From: Cephalopachus bancanus
Taxonomy: Eukaryota; Chordata; Mammalia; Primates; Tarsiidae
Direction of reading: 5' to 3'
Assembly: GCA_027257055.1 (NCBI GenBank)
Contig: JAPVLO010000161.1
Span: forward strand, 62,001 to 126,000
DNA length: 64,000 nucleotides
Below the pieces are notes generated by a model that was given only the letters and a program-made list of their open reading frames with translations, was not told the origin of the DNA and did not search any database. A program made the translations under genes and the position numbers. Of the stretch, positions 26,674-41,880 are shown piece by piece (position 1 is the first letter of the stretch; every line of letters begins with the position of its first letter).

Positions 26674-27604
26674 TAAACAATGGAGTTACTGTTCCTCATG
26701 GAGTGTCACGTGAACAAATCCAACTCTGCCAGTAAATTGTGCCTTACTTATAAGGTCCTTTCTGTCTCCTTATAAGGTCCTTTCTGTCTAAATATTAGAA
26801 ACAATGTTTCTAGATTAGCACAAGCTAAGGAAAAGTGTCATTTCTTTAATTATCAATTAGTGTTTTTCTTAAACTTTCAGCCTGCATATTTGGGGATTTG
26901 TTTACATATTTATTGCAAAGCCCTGGATCTTGGGATTTAATTGAAGATTATTTTAAGTAATAGTTTCTCTTAATGTGCTGTGTTAAACCTATTCTATTCA
27001 CCGAGATGCCCTTATGTCTCTACTTTTATCTTGATACATAACTGAGTTTAAGTTAGATTTCAAATCCCTTGCCCTTTTACTGTTCTCTTGTATCCTATAG
27101 CCACCTTTATATAATGATGAAAGAAATAAATAATTTATTGTGTCTGGATGGTGTATATATGCTCACCTAAAAATAGCAACAGTCAGTGAAAAACATCATT
27201 TGTTTTGCTGTTTTCTTACTTGGATGACTCTTTGCAATCAACTGGCAAGCTGAAAAACTGTGTGGTACACAGAGTTTTATCTTAATTTCTTACATGATAA
27301 ACCATATTGATAATATTTATGTTAATGAAGTGAGCATTTGTTTCTTTGTCATAAGTTAACCTACTCAGTGAATGTCTAGAATTAGAGTAAATTTGCTAAT
27401 GAGTTCAATAAGTTTTCCATAATGTTTTTAGTTATTTCCTTAGTTTCTCTTATTGTTTCTCCCATTTTTTTAACACTTTAAGTCGTTTTCCCTGTTTTTT
27501 CTTGTTGAGTCGTTTTAAAGCAAAACCCTCATGACGTGCTGCGTGAAAGCACTGTAACACAGTGATGAGATCACAGGCTCTGGGGAAACAATGCCTTGCT
27601 GTGT

Positions 27605-27896
27605 TTTTTTTGTTTTTTGAGTTGGAGTCTCACTCTGTCGCCCAGACTGGAGTGCAGTGGCCGCTCCCGGCCACTGCAGCCTCGACCTGCTGGGCTTCGG
27701 CGATCCTTCCGCCTCAGCCTTCCGAGTAGCCGGAATTATAGGCATGCGCTACCACGCCCGGCTAATTTTTTGATTTATTGTAGAGATGAGGTCTCAGCAA
27801 ATTGCCCAGGCGGGTCTCGAACCCGCGGGCTCAGGCAATCCACTCATCTCAGCCTCCCAAAGGCGCAGGATTACAGGCTGAGCCACTGAGCCCGGC
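27605..27896 (-). repeat. Alu, young
   Basis: Minus strand, nearly consensus; abuts the older Alu at 27901. Confidence 0.94.
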
Positions 27897-27900
27897 TTGT

Positions 27901-28185
27901 TTTCATTTTTTTGAGCTGAGCTTTCATTCTTTCACCCAGGCTGGTGTGCACTGGCATAATCACTGCAGCCTCGACCTCTTGGCCTCAGGCAATCTTCCCT
28001 CCTCAGCCTCCCTAGTTGCTAGGACTACTGATGTGTGTCACCACACTTGGCTAATGTTTTTGATCTCTTCATAGATATCTCTCACTATGTTGCCCAGGCT
28101 GGTCTGGAACTCCTGGCCTCAAGCAGTCCTTCCGCTTCAGCCTTCCAAAGTGTTGAGATTACAGGCGAGATCCACCACGCTTAGC
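27901..28185 (-). repeat. Old Alu
   Basis: Minus strand, strongly decayed. Confidence 0.82.
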
Positions 28186-28341
28186 CTATATTTTTACTAT
28201 ATTCTTAATTTAGTTCTGTTCTGAGTAAAAATAATTTACTATTACAGCAGTCTTATAAACATCAGTGCTTTCCATAAAGTATTTTAGAGTTTTTGTTATG
28301 ATGGTGATTTATTAGATGACTTTGCATATAAGAAAATAAAT

Positions 28342-28631
28342 AGGCCAGGCGTGGTTGTTCACATCTGTAATGCCAGCACTTTGAGTGACTGGAGGATTGC
28401 TTGAGGCCAGGAATTCAAGACCAGCCTGAGCAACGTAGCAAGACCCTGTCTCTATACAAAAAAATTCAAAAAAAGTAGCCCTTTTTTTTTGGCATATGCC
28501 TGTAGTCCCAGTAACTTGGGAGACTAAGGCAGAAGGATGGATTAAGCCCAAGAGTTCAGGGCTGTGGTGAGCTGTGACTGTGTCACTCCGCACCCTGGGT
28601 GACAGTAAATGAGACCTCTTCTCAAAAGAAA
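28342..28631 (+). repeat. Old Alu
   Basis: Plus strand; middle linker replaced by a mixed A/T run. Confidence 0.82.
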
Positions 28632-29373
28632 AACAAATAATGTTTGTCAGTTGTGAAATTATGAGAGCACTAGTTACGTTTTATAACTTCACTGCAATAT
28701 TAATGGTGATTGCCTTAGGGGAAGATAAATTCATTGTGCTATGTAGATATTGGATTCAGAATTAGGGCATCAGGAAAGGCTGTTAAGTTTAACTCAAGAT
28801 GAATGTGTAATATACACTATGCTTGAAACTTTCGGACAAATATTAGTGTTTAGCAAATAGACACGATGCCAACAAAAAAATGGCGCTGTTCTGATAGAAG
28901 ACCATTCATTATGTTTGATTATTAATATTCCCCATGCTTTGATTTTTTTTACAGCACTTATTAAAATTTTACTTTTGGAAAATACATGTTAGCAGAAATT
29001 TTGCAGTTCAGCAAATCTTCTGTGATTTAAAATAAATTATGTTGTTAATTCAATAATGGTTATGTTAATGTTTTTAAGATATTACTTCTCTTCCATTTAG
29101 TACTATTTGTATTAAATGATATTAACTGGTATGTTTTTCTGGCTTCGTAACGTTGTTGAGATTTCAGTAGAAAGTCTGACTATATCTACGTTACCCTAAA
29201 GTCATGAATGTTTCACTGCAGACTAAGAATACTGACATCTTTGGTGTTCTTTTTAGTACTCGAGTACTAATTTTCTTCTGATTCAATCATAATAACAGAA
29301 GTAGAGCTCAAATTGTAAAAGTGAAAGAGCAGTACAAATTTAGTTATTGTTCTTTTCTACAAACTTTGCCTAA

Positions 29374-30428
<1,055 letters not shown>

Positions 30429-30487
30429 ACATGAACTTCTGAATTCAACACGTGAAGATTTACAGCTTGATAAACCAGCTTCAGGAG
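30429..30487 (+). CDS. GTF2I: GTF2I I-repeat 2 tail / linker exon (59 nt)
   Basis: It completes a Lys codon and reads HELLNSTREDLQLDKPASG, leaving one base. The 184 + 59 pair makes 81 codons, the same as in repeats 3 and 4. The serine/threonine- and acid-rich linker connects R2 to R3. The donor is GTAGGT. Confidence 0.95.
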
Positions 30488-31796
<1,309 letters not shown>

Positions 31797-32693
31797 TAAA
31801 TAAACTTTGGTTGAAAACTTGACCAAAAAATTTTTTTTATTATAAGAAAATAAATACAATGAGCATAACTCAGTGAGTTTTATTGTTTTATAATACGTAC
31901 TTACTGTTAAAAGTTTGAATGCTGTCTAAAACAGGACAGAATAGGGTAATGAAACTCCCAAGTACCCTTTACTGAGTAATTTTTTTTAATGCAGTATAGG
32001 GATTTGTGCAATACAGGTTATACATTTGAGGGCATCTCACAGTCTGGGTCCTGTTCTCTCTGGGTCTTTGCCTTCGTTAGCAAAATTCATACTGAGGTCC
32101 AGAAGGGCCACAGTAGCAGGCCAGTACTGGCTAGTGGAAGATGCAGCCTGGCCTGTGCTGTTGTTTTTGTCTTGTTTCTTAAACACCTAAAATATTGAGC
32201 TTTGCTTTATTGTGACACGTATTTTGTCACCCAAGTCACTGTCAGCAGAATGTTACACTCTTCCTCCTCCTCTTCCTCTTTCTTTTCCCCCCTCCCCCAT
32301 CTCTTTCAAACTGTTTTTATGGAAAATGTCAAACCTTTGGACTCTTGGCTTCTTCCTGTTTTTTCCATCTTGTTTTCAGTGTCTTGCTTCTCCCTCCCCA
32401 TGTCTGCTCTGTACACTTGGGAGTGCTGGTCTAGAGCTTAGTCCTGAGCCTTCTTTCTCTTTCTCTTTTCTTACCGTGCTTTCTCCACAGACAATCCCAC
32501 TCTGCCCCACATCTTAAGAATAATATATTGTCTGTATCCTGATATCCTCCATTCCTGGCCCTAAAAATTCCCCTTCGCAGGGAACCTTTATATCCACCCA
32601 CCTATTTGACACCTCTCCAGACTTCCCATGTCCTGAACAGAGTTCTTGAGCACCCTCTCTGTCATGTTCCTCTCCCATTCTACCCAGTCGCCC

Positions 32694-33012
32694 AAGCCAA
32701 ACACTTGGGAGCTAGTTACCCTTGAGTTGTTATTTTCCTACCTGTCTGCATCCAGTCAAGCAAGGCCTCCCAAAGTGCTGGGATGACAGGCTGAGCCACC
32801 GAGCCTGGCCTAGGATTTGGGATATGTTTTAAATGTAGAGTCAACAGGCCTTGCTTGACTGGATGCAGACAGGGAAGAAAATAACAACTCAAGGGTAACT
32901 AGCTCCCAAGTGTTTGGCTTGGCCTCCCAAAGTGCTGGGATGACAGGCTGAGCCACTGAGCCTGGCCTAGGATTTGAGATATGTTTTAAATGTAGAGTCA
33001 ACAGGCCTCGCT
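32694..33012. repeat. Inverted plus direct duplication block
   Basis: 32694-32768 and 32846-32920 are reverse complements over 75 bp with two mismatches. 32763-32852 and 32921-33012 are direct repeats of about 90 bp with three or four differences, each carrying the head of a minus-strand Alu and the text ATATGTTTTAAATGTAGAGT. The layout is arm, unit, inverted arm, unit. It fits template switching at a replication fork better than transposition. Confidence 0.9.
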
Positions 33013-33390
33013 AGTCAACAGGCTTAGAGTCCACTCAGAAATGCCTGAGACCTTCTTCGGTCACGCAGCATACATCGTAGCACCTGGAGGCCACAGGTAG
33101 TAGAGAAGGCACCGCATCCAGAAGTGCCATAGAGCTGTCAGTGGGCAATGGAGGGCACTGTCCAGATGCCACAGGGTCCCTCATTGTTGCCTGAAACAAG
33201 CCATTTGTGTGTTAGCACACAAAAGCCACGACTCCTGAGTGAGGAGCCTGTAGTAGGACATGACTACCATGCGTGGCACTTTCTGAGTCTTAACAGACTG
33301 GGTTTTAGGTGCAACTCAGTGGGCAGCTACAAACTTAGCTCACTGATGGTATGCTACTTGCAGAATGCATATATTTATTGCTTTCTTTTC

Positions 33391-33681
33391 TTTTTTTTTT
33401 TTTTTTTTTGGAGTTGGAGTCTCACTCTGTCGCCCAGACTGGAGTGCAGTGGCCACTCCCAGCCACCACAGCCTCGACCTGCTGGGCTCCGGCTATCCTT
33501 CTGCCTCAGCCTTCCAAATAGCTGGAACTACAGGCGCGTGCTACCACACTCGGCTAATTTTTGATTTATTGTAGAGCTGAGGTCTCGCTGCCCAGGTGGG
33601 TCTTGAACCCACGGGCTCAGGCAATCCACTCACCTCAGCCTCCCAAAGCGCGGGATTACAGGCTGCGCCACCGAGCCTGAC
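33391..33681 (-). repeat. Alu
   Basis: Minus strand; ATTGCTTTCTTT and ATCGCTTTCTTT on the two sides. Confidence 0.94.
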
Positions 33682-33899
33682 TTATCGCTTTCTTTATTTT
33701 ACTTGTTATATACTCTTTGCCTCTCTGAGAACTTAGTGCGTCTAAAAAGGGCAAACTTTGAAGTTTCTCCTACTCATCAATATCCTTTGTGATTTTTTTA
33801 TCTGGTCAGAAATCAGCTAATGAGCAATAAAGAACCCTCCCCACCTTAAAAATCATTATAATTCTAAGACATTCAGTAAAATAAATCAGGTAATGAACA

Positions 33900-34500
33900 C
33901 TGTTTATCAGTAGAGACACCACCACAACACCATCACGATTCCATGCGTAGATGATGGGTGAGAAGGAGCATCTGCATGAACAGGCGTCAGCCTGGCCCTC
34001 ACGTTGTTTAGTTCTGGAAATCGAGCAAGGTAGAGAATCAGCCAAACCCGATGGCGTCATCGGTGGCTGCCAAGGTGCTTGCGGACTGTTGCCTGTTAGA
34101 AAGCAGAGGCTGTTGAGTATTCGCTTGGCTCACATAAAGAGAAAGTGGCCAGGAGAAAACGTTTTGGCTGTTTATCCTAGCTAAGAACATCGAGGAATTG
34201 CTGACTAATTGTTGCTTACAAACAACAAAAGCCTGACTCTTTCTGTTAGCGCTTATGGCTTTCGGCAGATCTAGGCGAGTAAGAAGCCAGCAGTATTGCT
34301 GCTTTCTTTAAGAGTCCTGAAAGGAAAACGTAGCTTTACCACTGCTGTTAACTGCTCCAAGAAGTGAGGAAATATTCGCTACTTCCGGCGGCATAACCCT
34401 GCAGATATTTTGCACCTGTGAACACCTGCGCGTCAGAGTCTATGAACTCGGCAGCACAGAAGACAATGCCCTGCCCCCATTCGTTACGGAGCATTCGTTC
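33900..34500. other. Unassigned stretch with scattered CpGs
   Basis: No Alu or recognised repeat lies here. It has more CpGs (for example GTTAGCGC, CTTTCGGCAG, CTTCCGGCGGC, CTGCGCGTCAG) than its surroundings. Open frames are short and overlap on both strands (33806-34060 minus, 33951-34184 plus). It could be an old LTR or a regulatory stretch. Confidence 0.3.
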
Positions 34501-34734
34501 TAGTAGGGAAACATGCACAGTGAATAGGATATATTTACTATATGAGAAAGTGTGAAGTGGTTTGGGAAAGAATTATGCAGAATAAAGAGAATAGGGACAG
34601 GAAGTTGTTATTGGGGTGGCCTCATTGATCATGTGATATGCAAGTCCTACACTTGGCCTTCACCTTTTTCTAAAACTTCTCTCTTCTAGCTCCAATAATT
34701 GGTTCTTTTTTACTTTATTTTATTTTATTTTATT

Positions 34735-35019
34735 TTATTGAGTCAGAGTGTCACTCTGTCAGCCAGGCTGGAGTGCAGTGGCACACTCATGGCCACTGCA
34801 GCCTTGACCTGCTGGGCTCAGGTGATCCTTCCGCCTCAGGCTTCCAGTAACTGAACCACAGTCTAGTGTCACGACGCCCAGCTAATTTTTTTGATTTACT
34901 TTAGCGATGAAATCTCGCCAAGTTGTCCAGTTTGGTCTTGAACCCATGGGCTCAGGTAATCCTCTCACCTCTGCCTCCCAAAGTGCTGGAATTACAGGTG
35001 TGAGCCACCGTGCCCAGCT
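34735..35019 (-). repeat. Alu, left arm of an inverted pair
   Basis: Minus strand, preceded by (TTTTA)n; GGTTCTTTTTTA on both sides. Confidence 0.92.
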
Positions 35020-35062
35020 GGTTCTTTTTTATTTTATAGAAAGTTTGTTAGAATTAGATTTA

Positions 35063-35355
35063 TAGCCGGATGTGGTAGCTCAAGCCTGGAATCCTAGCAC
35101 TTTGGGAGGCTGAGGCGAGAGGGTTGCTTGAGCCTGCAGGTTCAAGCCAAGACCAGCCTAGGCAACGTGGTAAGACCTCGTCTCTATAGAAAATAAAAAA
35201 ATTAACCAGGCGTGGTAGCACTCACTTGTGGTTCTTGGAAAGCTGAGGCGGAAGGATCACCTGAGCCCAGCAGGTCGATGCTGGGGTGGCCGTGAGTATG
35301 CCACTGCACTCGAGCCTAGGCAATGGAGTAAGACTCCAACTCGAAAAAAAAAAAA
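35063..35355 (+). repeat. Alu, right arm of an inverted pair
   Basis: Plus strand, 44 bp from its partner; TTAGAATTAGATTTA / AAGAATTAGATTTAAA flanks. Confidence 0.92.
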
Positions 35356-35677
35356 GAATTAGATTTAAATTTTTTCTTGTTAAATTTAATAGAAGAATTG
35401 CATTTAATATTGTTCCAAGATGTAATTGAAGGTCTCTAACCCCTTATTGTTATTTGTTTATGGGCATGTTTCTTTTAACACTTTTGAATATTATTACATT
35501 TTTTGTACTTTTTCAGAAACACACTTCTTACTTTTCTCAAAGAGTTCCTATACTGGAGCCCTTCAAATTTAGTGTTAATAACATGAAGAAAGAAATTAAG
35601 ACAGAGGGTCTTTCGATGTGAGAGGAAAGTCAGTCAAGAACAAAGGCATGCAAGCTAATTCATCAGTGAGTCCCTTC

Positions 35678-35969
35678 CTTTTTTTTTTTTCAATTGGAGC
35701 CTCACTCCATTACCCAGCTTGGAGTGCAGTGGCACGCTCATGACCACCCCAGTGTTGATCTACCGGGCTCAGACAATCCTTCCACCTCAGCCTTCTAAGT
35801 AACTGGAACTACAGGTGCGCGCTGCCACGCCTGGCTAATTTTTTGATTTATTGTAGAGATGAAGTCTCACTAAGTTGCCCAGGCTGTTATTGAACCTGTG
35901 GACTCAGGCAGTCTCCTCACCTTGGCCTTCCAAAATGCTGGGATTATCGACTTGAACCACCACGCCCAG
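35678..35969 (-). repeat. Alu
   Basis: Minus strand, moderately decayed. Confidence 0.9.
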
Positions 35970-35972
35970 CCT

Positions 35973-36104
35973 TTTTTTTTTTTTTTTTTTTTAAAGAGAT
36001 AGGATCTTGTTATGTTGCCCCGACTGGCAACTCCTGAGCTCACATGATCCTCTCACTTTGGCCTTCCAAGTAACTTGAACTTTGTGCCACTGCACCTAGC
36101 TTTG
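35973..36104 (-). repeat. Old Alu monomer
   Basis: Minus strand, directly after the T-run of the preceding copy. Confidence 0.75.
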
Positions 36105-36462
36105 AGCCATTCCTTCTAAATCATCAGGTTGTGAAATCTTTAGCCCTTTGCGCTTGGATGTCCCCTCTCGGGGAACATAAGAGATTGCTGATGATTGTAC
36201 AGAACAAACTTACACTGGCACAGATTTTTTAAAGATGTATGTTTCCTTGAAGTTTTCCATTCACATTGCATGAAAAAGCAAATAAAGAGATGGAATATTT
36301 ACTGAGATATGACTGATCAGTTGAGAAGTGGTTTTTAGGAATCAGGAGTACATCTTTCCACATTTTTGAACAACAGACTGGACAATAAGTTACATATTAT
36401 TAGTGTGGGAGGAAGAAAACTAGACTGTGTTGTCTGCTCCAATGGAAAATAAATTTAAAAAA

Positions 36463-36619
36463 TCAGCCGGGCGTGGTAGCGCATGCCTGTAATTCTGGCT
36501 ACTTGGAAGGCTGAGGTGGAAGGATTGCTGGAGCCCAGCAGGTCGAGGCTGCGGTGGCTGGGAGTGGCCACTGCACTCCAGTGTGGGCGACAGAGTGAGA
36601 CTCCAACTCAAAAAAAAAA
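36463..36619 (+). repeat. Alu right half in piggyBac copy 1
   Basis: Plus strand; starts AGCCGGGCGTGGTAGCGCAT, so only the second monomer. Confidence 0.92.
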
Positions 36620-36727
36620 GAAAAACACCAGGTAGAACATCAAACAAATTACTATTGCCCAACATGTATCGATGAACCTGCAGTGCATGTTAGTAACTGT
36701 TTGCACACGTTAGAAAAATACAAGATA

Positions 36728-37021
36728 GGCCGGGCATGGTGGCTCATGCCTATAATCCCAGCACTTTGGGAGACCGAGGTGAGAGGATGGCCTGAGCCTC
36801 ACGGGTTCAAGACTAGCTTGGACAACTTGGCGAGACCACATCCCTACAATAAATTAAAAAACTAGCCAGGTGTGGTAGCACTTCCCTGTAGTTCCAGCTA
36901 CTTGGAAGACTGAGGAGAAAGGATTACCTGAGCCCAGCAGGTCGAGGCTGCGGTGGCCGTGGGCATGCCATTGCGCTCGAGCCTGGGCTACAGAATGAGA
37001 CTCCAACTCAAAAAAAAAGAA
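36728..37021 (+). repeat. Alu in piggyBac copy 1
   Basis: Plus strand; GAAAAATACAAGATA and GAAAAATATAAGAGATA on the two sides. Confidence 0.92.
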
Positions 37022-38211
37022 AAAGAAAAATATAAGAGATACAGCTGTCATAGATAAGTTCCTCAATGTCCAAAATTCCATTATAAGCCAAATATCATTA
37101 CAGTAAAATAATTGGTTTCAATGCTATGCTATTTAGTATGAAGTGATTAACTTTTCACTGTTTTATGAAAAAGTGTTGTCAAGTTCCTGGCAGGTGATCC
37201 ACGAGATGTCTCTGAGTGTGAAGGGTTAAATATCACATACTGAGATACAGGGGAGATCTATGTGAAACTGGATGTGTCTTTAAAGCAGGGATTAGTAAAT
37301 TCATTTTTACATCTTAAAAATTACAATTTTTATACCTATTCAGAGAATAGAATAGTACAACAAGCACTAAAAGAAATGCCCGTTACTCATTTCCTGTGGT
37401 CATTAAGGTTTTCCTCCATTTTGTTTGTCTCTTTTTTTCATTGCAGGACTATTGTAAAGCAGATAACAAGAATTGGGTCGTTTTTATCTGTTCATTGTGC
37501 ATCCCTGACCATTAACATTTTCTCATACAGCCACTGTGTCATTATCGTACCTTACAAAATTAACGTGATTTTTTTTTCTGCATCCGCTCATACGCAGTCC
37601 TTTGCCTAGTTCATCTGCATTTATCTGAAAAGCGTCTCATTTCTTCATTTCTCTGAAAAATTGTGATTTGAATGTGGATCCTAACAAAGTTCATGCATTA
37701 ATTTTGGTTGTTATGCCTCTTTTAAACCAAACCAGCCTCTGCTTACTGTTTTTATTTCCCATTCCACAAGTTCTTTGTGAAAAGTTATTTCCTTTTAAAA
37801 TGACACACTTATGAGGCTCAAGGGGTAAAGAACATTGATCTCATGACTGCGGTGCAGGTGAAAGCACAGCCTGCAAGTGGCCAGTAGAAGGGGATTAGTG
37901 TGGTCATCCAACAGTCAGTAGTAGATAATCTGCTTCCAGATATGGAGAATTAGTATTTTGGTTGTTTTCTTTATTGTTTGTCATGGTGTTTCCCCCCTTT
38001 TCTTCCTAAGGATATTGCAGGAAGAAAAGTTTATCTGCCCACTTCTACCTGTTGATTATGGGTCATTTATATTTGCTTTTGCTGTTTTAAGTCTATTTCA
38101 ATAATTAGTAAATATGCTTCTAGAGTATTTCCAATTAGAAAATCATTGATGTGTAGCTTGCTTTGGATTGTATTAAAATATGAATTCATTTAGTCTCTTG
38201 ATTTTCTTTGA

Positions 38212-39490
<1,279 letters not shown>

Positions 39491-39640
39491 TAGATCAGTC
39501 ATTTTTAATTTTTTAAAAACAGAGACTCCTCCCTCCCTGACCTTCCCCAAAATTTTTTGGCAGAAGCTCAATATAGGCTCTCCTTGATTTATCAGTATGT
39601 ACCTATGCAGTTTGAGGATAACTCAAGTTTTGAATTTAGA

Positions 39641-39880
39641 CCAGTGCTGTCCAATTGAAATATGTTTGCCACAGATGCAAATCACATGTGTAATTTTATA
39701 TTTTCTAGTAGCCAAAGTTGTGTGTTTTGACCTGTAATCATTATAAATAAATACACAATGAAGTATTTTACATTCTTTACTTGACAGTTGTGTGTCTTTT
39801 ACACTCACAGCCTATTTCAGTTCCAACTAGCCACATTTCAGCTGCTCAGGGCTAGTAGCTGCCATCTTGGAATATCTACA
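39641..39880 (+). repeat. hAT-type nonautonomous DNA transposon relic
   Basis: CAGTGCTGTCCAATTGAAAT at the left and CTAGCCACATTTCAGCTGCTC toward the right follow the familiar wording of an ancient mammalian hAT (MER1-type) element. The exact subfamily was not determined. Confidence 0.6.
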
Positions 39881-40274
39881 TTTAGACCTTAATCTTTACA
39901 TGGAACCTGCTGTTAAAATGACAAATAACTGTAATTCCAGCCTGAACTGGGTGTCACAGCCTAACAGGCTACTTCTTTTGATCTAAGAAGTCTCAGTTGA
40001 ATGATTGATTTTATTTTTTATTAAAGCTCTAAGTGTGCCTTTATTTCTTTCCCATCTTTTTGTTCGCCGTTGCTTAACAGAATAAGCCACCACAATTTGT
40101 AACTCATCTGTCACCTCAGGAACTTCTGTTGCCAAGACCAACAAATGGCTGTTCCCTGTAGTGTGAAGTTTGGTGTTGCCAGAAATACGAGGGGGGCCCA
40201 AAAAACCCAGAATTATCTTTTGGAAGGTGGGCTCCTTGTAGCACAGGCTTCCCTTGCTGCTTAAGTGTTCGGAA

Positions 40275-40325
40275 CCCATTGACATCAGTGTCCCATTGAC
40301 ATCAGTGTCCCATTGACATCAGTGT
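40275..40325 (+). repeat. Three perfect tandem copies of a 17-nt unit
   Basis: CCCATTGACATCAGTGT is repeated three times without change inside the mariner, ahead of the transposase remnant. A 17-nt unit shifts frame, so the expansion happened after coding was lost or ended it. Confidence 0.95.
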
Positions 40326-40576
40326 TGTGAGAGATGATTTGCGAAAGAAGTGTCCCAAGTTGTGGCAAACAGGTGACTGGCTCTTTCACCATGACAGCAC
40401 ACCAGCCCACGTCACGCTGAGTGTTCAGCCGTTTTTGGCCAAAAATGGCATGAACCCCATTCCCACCCTCCCTCTTCATCCGATCTTGCCCAAGCGACTT
40501 TTTTTTGTTTCCCTGCATGACAAAAGTCCTCAAAGGGAAACGTTTTGCCAGTGTAGAAGAGAGGAAACAAAAAATA

Positions 40577-40863
40577 AGCCAGGCTCGGTGCCTCAGCCTG
40601 TAATCCCATGCCTTGGGAGGCTGGGGTGAGTGGATTGCCTGAGCCCGCAGGTATGAGACCCGCCTGGGCAGGCGAGACCTCATCTCTACAATAAATAAAA
40701 AATTAGCCGGGCGTGGTAGCGCGTGCCTGTACTTTTGGCTACTCGGAAGGCTGAGGCAGAAGGATCGCCGGAGCCCAGCAGGTCGAGGCTGCGGTGACCG
40801 GGAGCGGCCACTGCACTCCAGTCTGGGCGACAGAGTGAGACTCCAACTCAAAAAGAAAAAAAA
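40577..40863 (+). repeat. Alu in the mariner
   Basis: Plus strand; AAAAAATAAGCC / AAAAAATTAGC flanks. Confidence 0.94.
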
Positions 40864-41261
40864 TTAGCAGAAGCACTGAAGACAAAACCCTACAAGTTCA
40901 AAAACTGTGGACAAAGCATCTCAGTAGGTGTATTGCAACAAATGGAGAGTATTTTGAAGGTGACTGAAGTTTAAACATGCAAGAAGAAATAACATTATAT
41001 AAATAAATTTCGGGTTTTTTTTAATCCCCCCCTTGTGTTTGGAATCAAGTATGAAGTTCACATGCACATTAGGGGTGAACAAATTTGTGCAGTTAGTCAC
41101 TCCTCTAAATACTAAGGTGCAACTTTAGTTTATAGGTGTGCCCTGAAATATAGCTCTTCCTCTCAAAGTACATTGGGGTGAGTTAGGAATGTCAGTCAGT
41201 GTGCCAAATAGATTTTGTTTTGGGTTTTTTTTTTTTTTTTTCCTTTTAAAAATGTGGGGTA

Positions 41262-41543
41262 GCCGGGCTCGGTGGCTCAGCCTGTAATCCCGCGCCTTTG
41301 GGAGGCTGAGGTGAGAGGATTGCCTGAGCCCACAGGTTCGAGACCCGCCTGGGCAGCGAGACCTCATTTCTACAATAAATAAAAAAATCAGCTGGGCGTG
41401 GTAGCGCATGCCTGTAATTCCAGCTACTCGGAAGGCTGAGGCAGAAGGATCGCCAGAGCCCAGCAGGACGAGGCTGTGGTGGCCGGGAGCGGCCACTGCA
41501 CTCCAGTCTGGGCGACAGAGTGAGACTCCAACTCAAAAAAAAA
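41262..41543 (+). repeat. Alu, young
   Basis: Plus strand; AAATGTGGGGTA duplicated on both sides. Confidence 0.95.
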
Positions 41544-41547
41544 TGTG

Positions 41548-41880
41548 GGGTACAATTCAGGGTTAGGTATACAAATGTTCATTATGCAGGTACCCTTGTT
41601 AATGAACTGTGGCTGCCACCTCCCCTTCCCCAGGCAGATTCCCACTACTGCCAATCTCACTTCCCCACCCTGCTCCTGGCAGTTTCCCACTACTGCCAAT
41701 CATTCTCTTAAAGTATTGTGATAATTATTCAAGGTCCGCTGATGGGTGAGAACATGTGATACTCAGTTCTTTGTTTCTGTGAACAATCCACTCAGTGTTA
41801 TAGACTCTTAAGTCCATCCAGGTTGCTGTGAAGTTCATGATTGCCAAACAGATTTCGTACGTATCATGGCATGAAAATCG
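41548..41880 (-). repeat. L1 3' end, antisense
   Basis: GGTACCCTTGTTAATGAACTG, GATGGGTGAGAACATGTGAT and AAGTCCATCCAGGTTGCTGTG appear in the order found in the reverse complement of L1 3' sequence. A short internal duplication (CCCACTACTGCCAATC twice, 41640-41702) lies within. Confidence 0.65.

Larger units (their letters stand above)
36144..37225 (+). mobile_element. Deleted piggyBac-type DNA transposon, copy 1 (two Alu insertions)
   Basis: It starts CCCTTTGCGCTTGGATGTC after TTAG and ends GTGTGAAGGG before TTAA, so the ends form short inverted repeats with a near-TTAA target. A small hairpin (ATGTCCCC...GGGGAACAT) follows the left end. The body matches copy 2 at 48806-49406, including a decayed transposase C-terminal coding segment. 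Alus at 36463-36619 and 36728-37021 interrupt it. Internal deletion leaves only the ends and the last transposase part. Confidence 0.75.
40188..41035 (+). mobile_element. Mariner-family DNA transposon, deleted, with an Alu inside
   Basis: Terminal inverted repeats CGAGGGGGGCCCAAAAAACC (left) and the reverse of CAAGGGGGGATTAAAAAAAA (right) sit at a TA target. Transposase remnants lie on the plus strand: FHHDSTPAHVTLSVQPFLAK (about 40386-40446), with the catalytic-region HHD motif, and RCIATNGEYFEGD near 40930-40968. An Alu (40577-40863) splits them and the N-terminal half is missing. A 17-nt unit is tandemly tripled at 40275-40325. It cannot encode a working enzyme. Confidence 0.85.

Noticed and set aside
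40327..40629. Mariner transposase frame as a working gene
   Set aside because: The N-terminal half is missing and an Alu interrupts the remainder.
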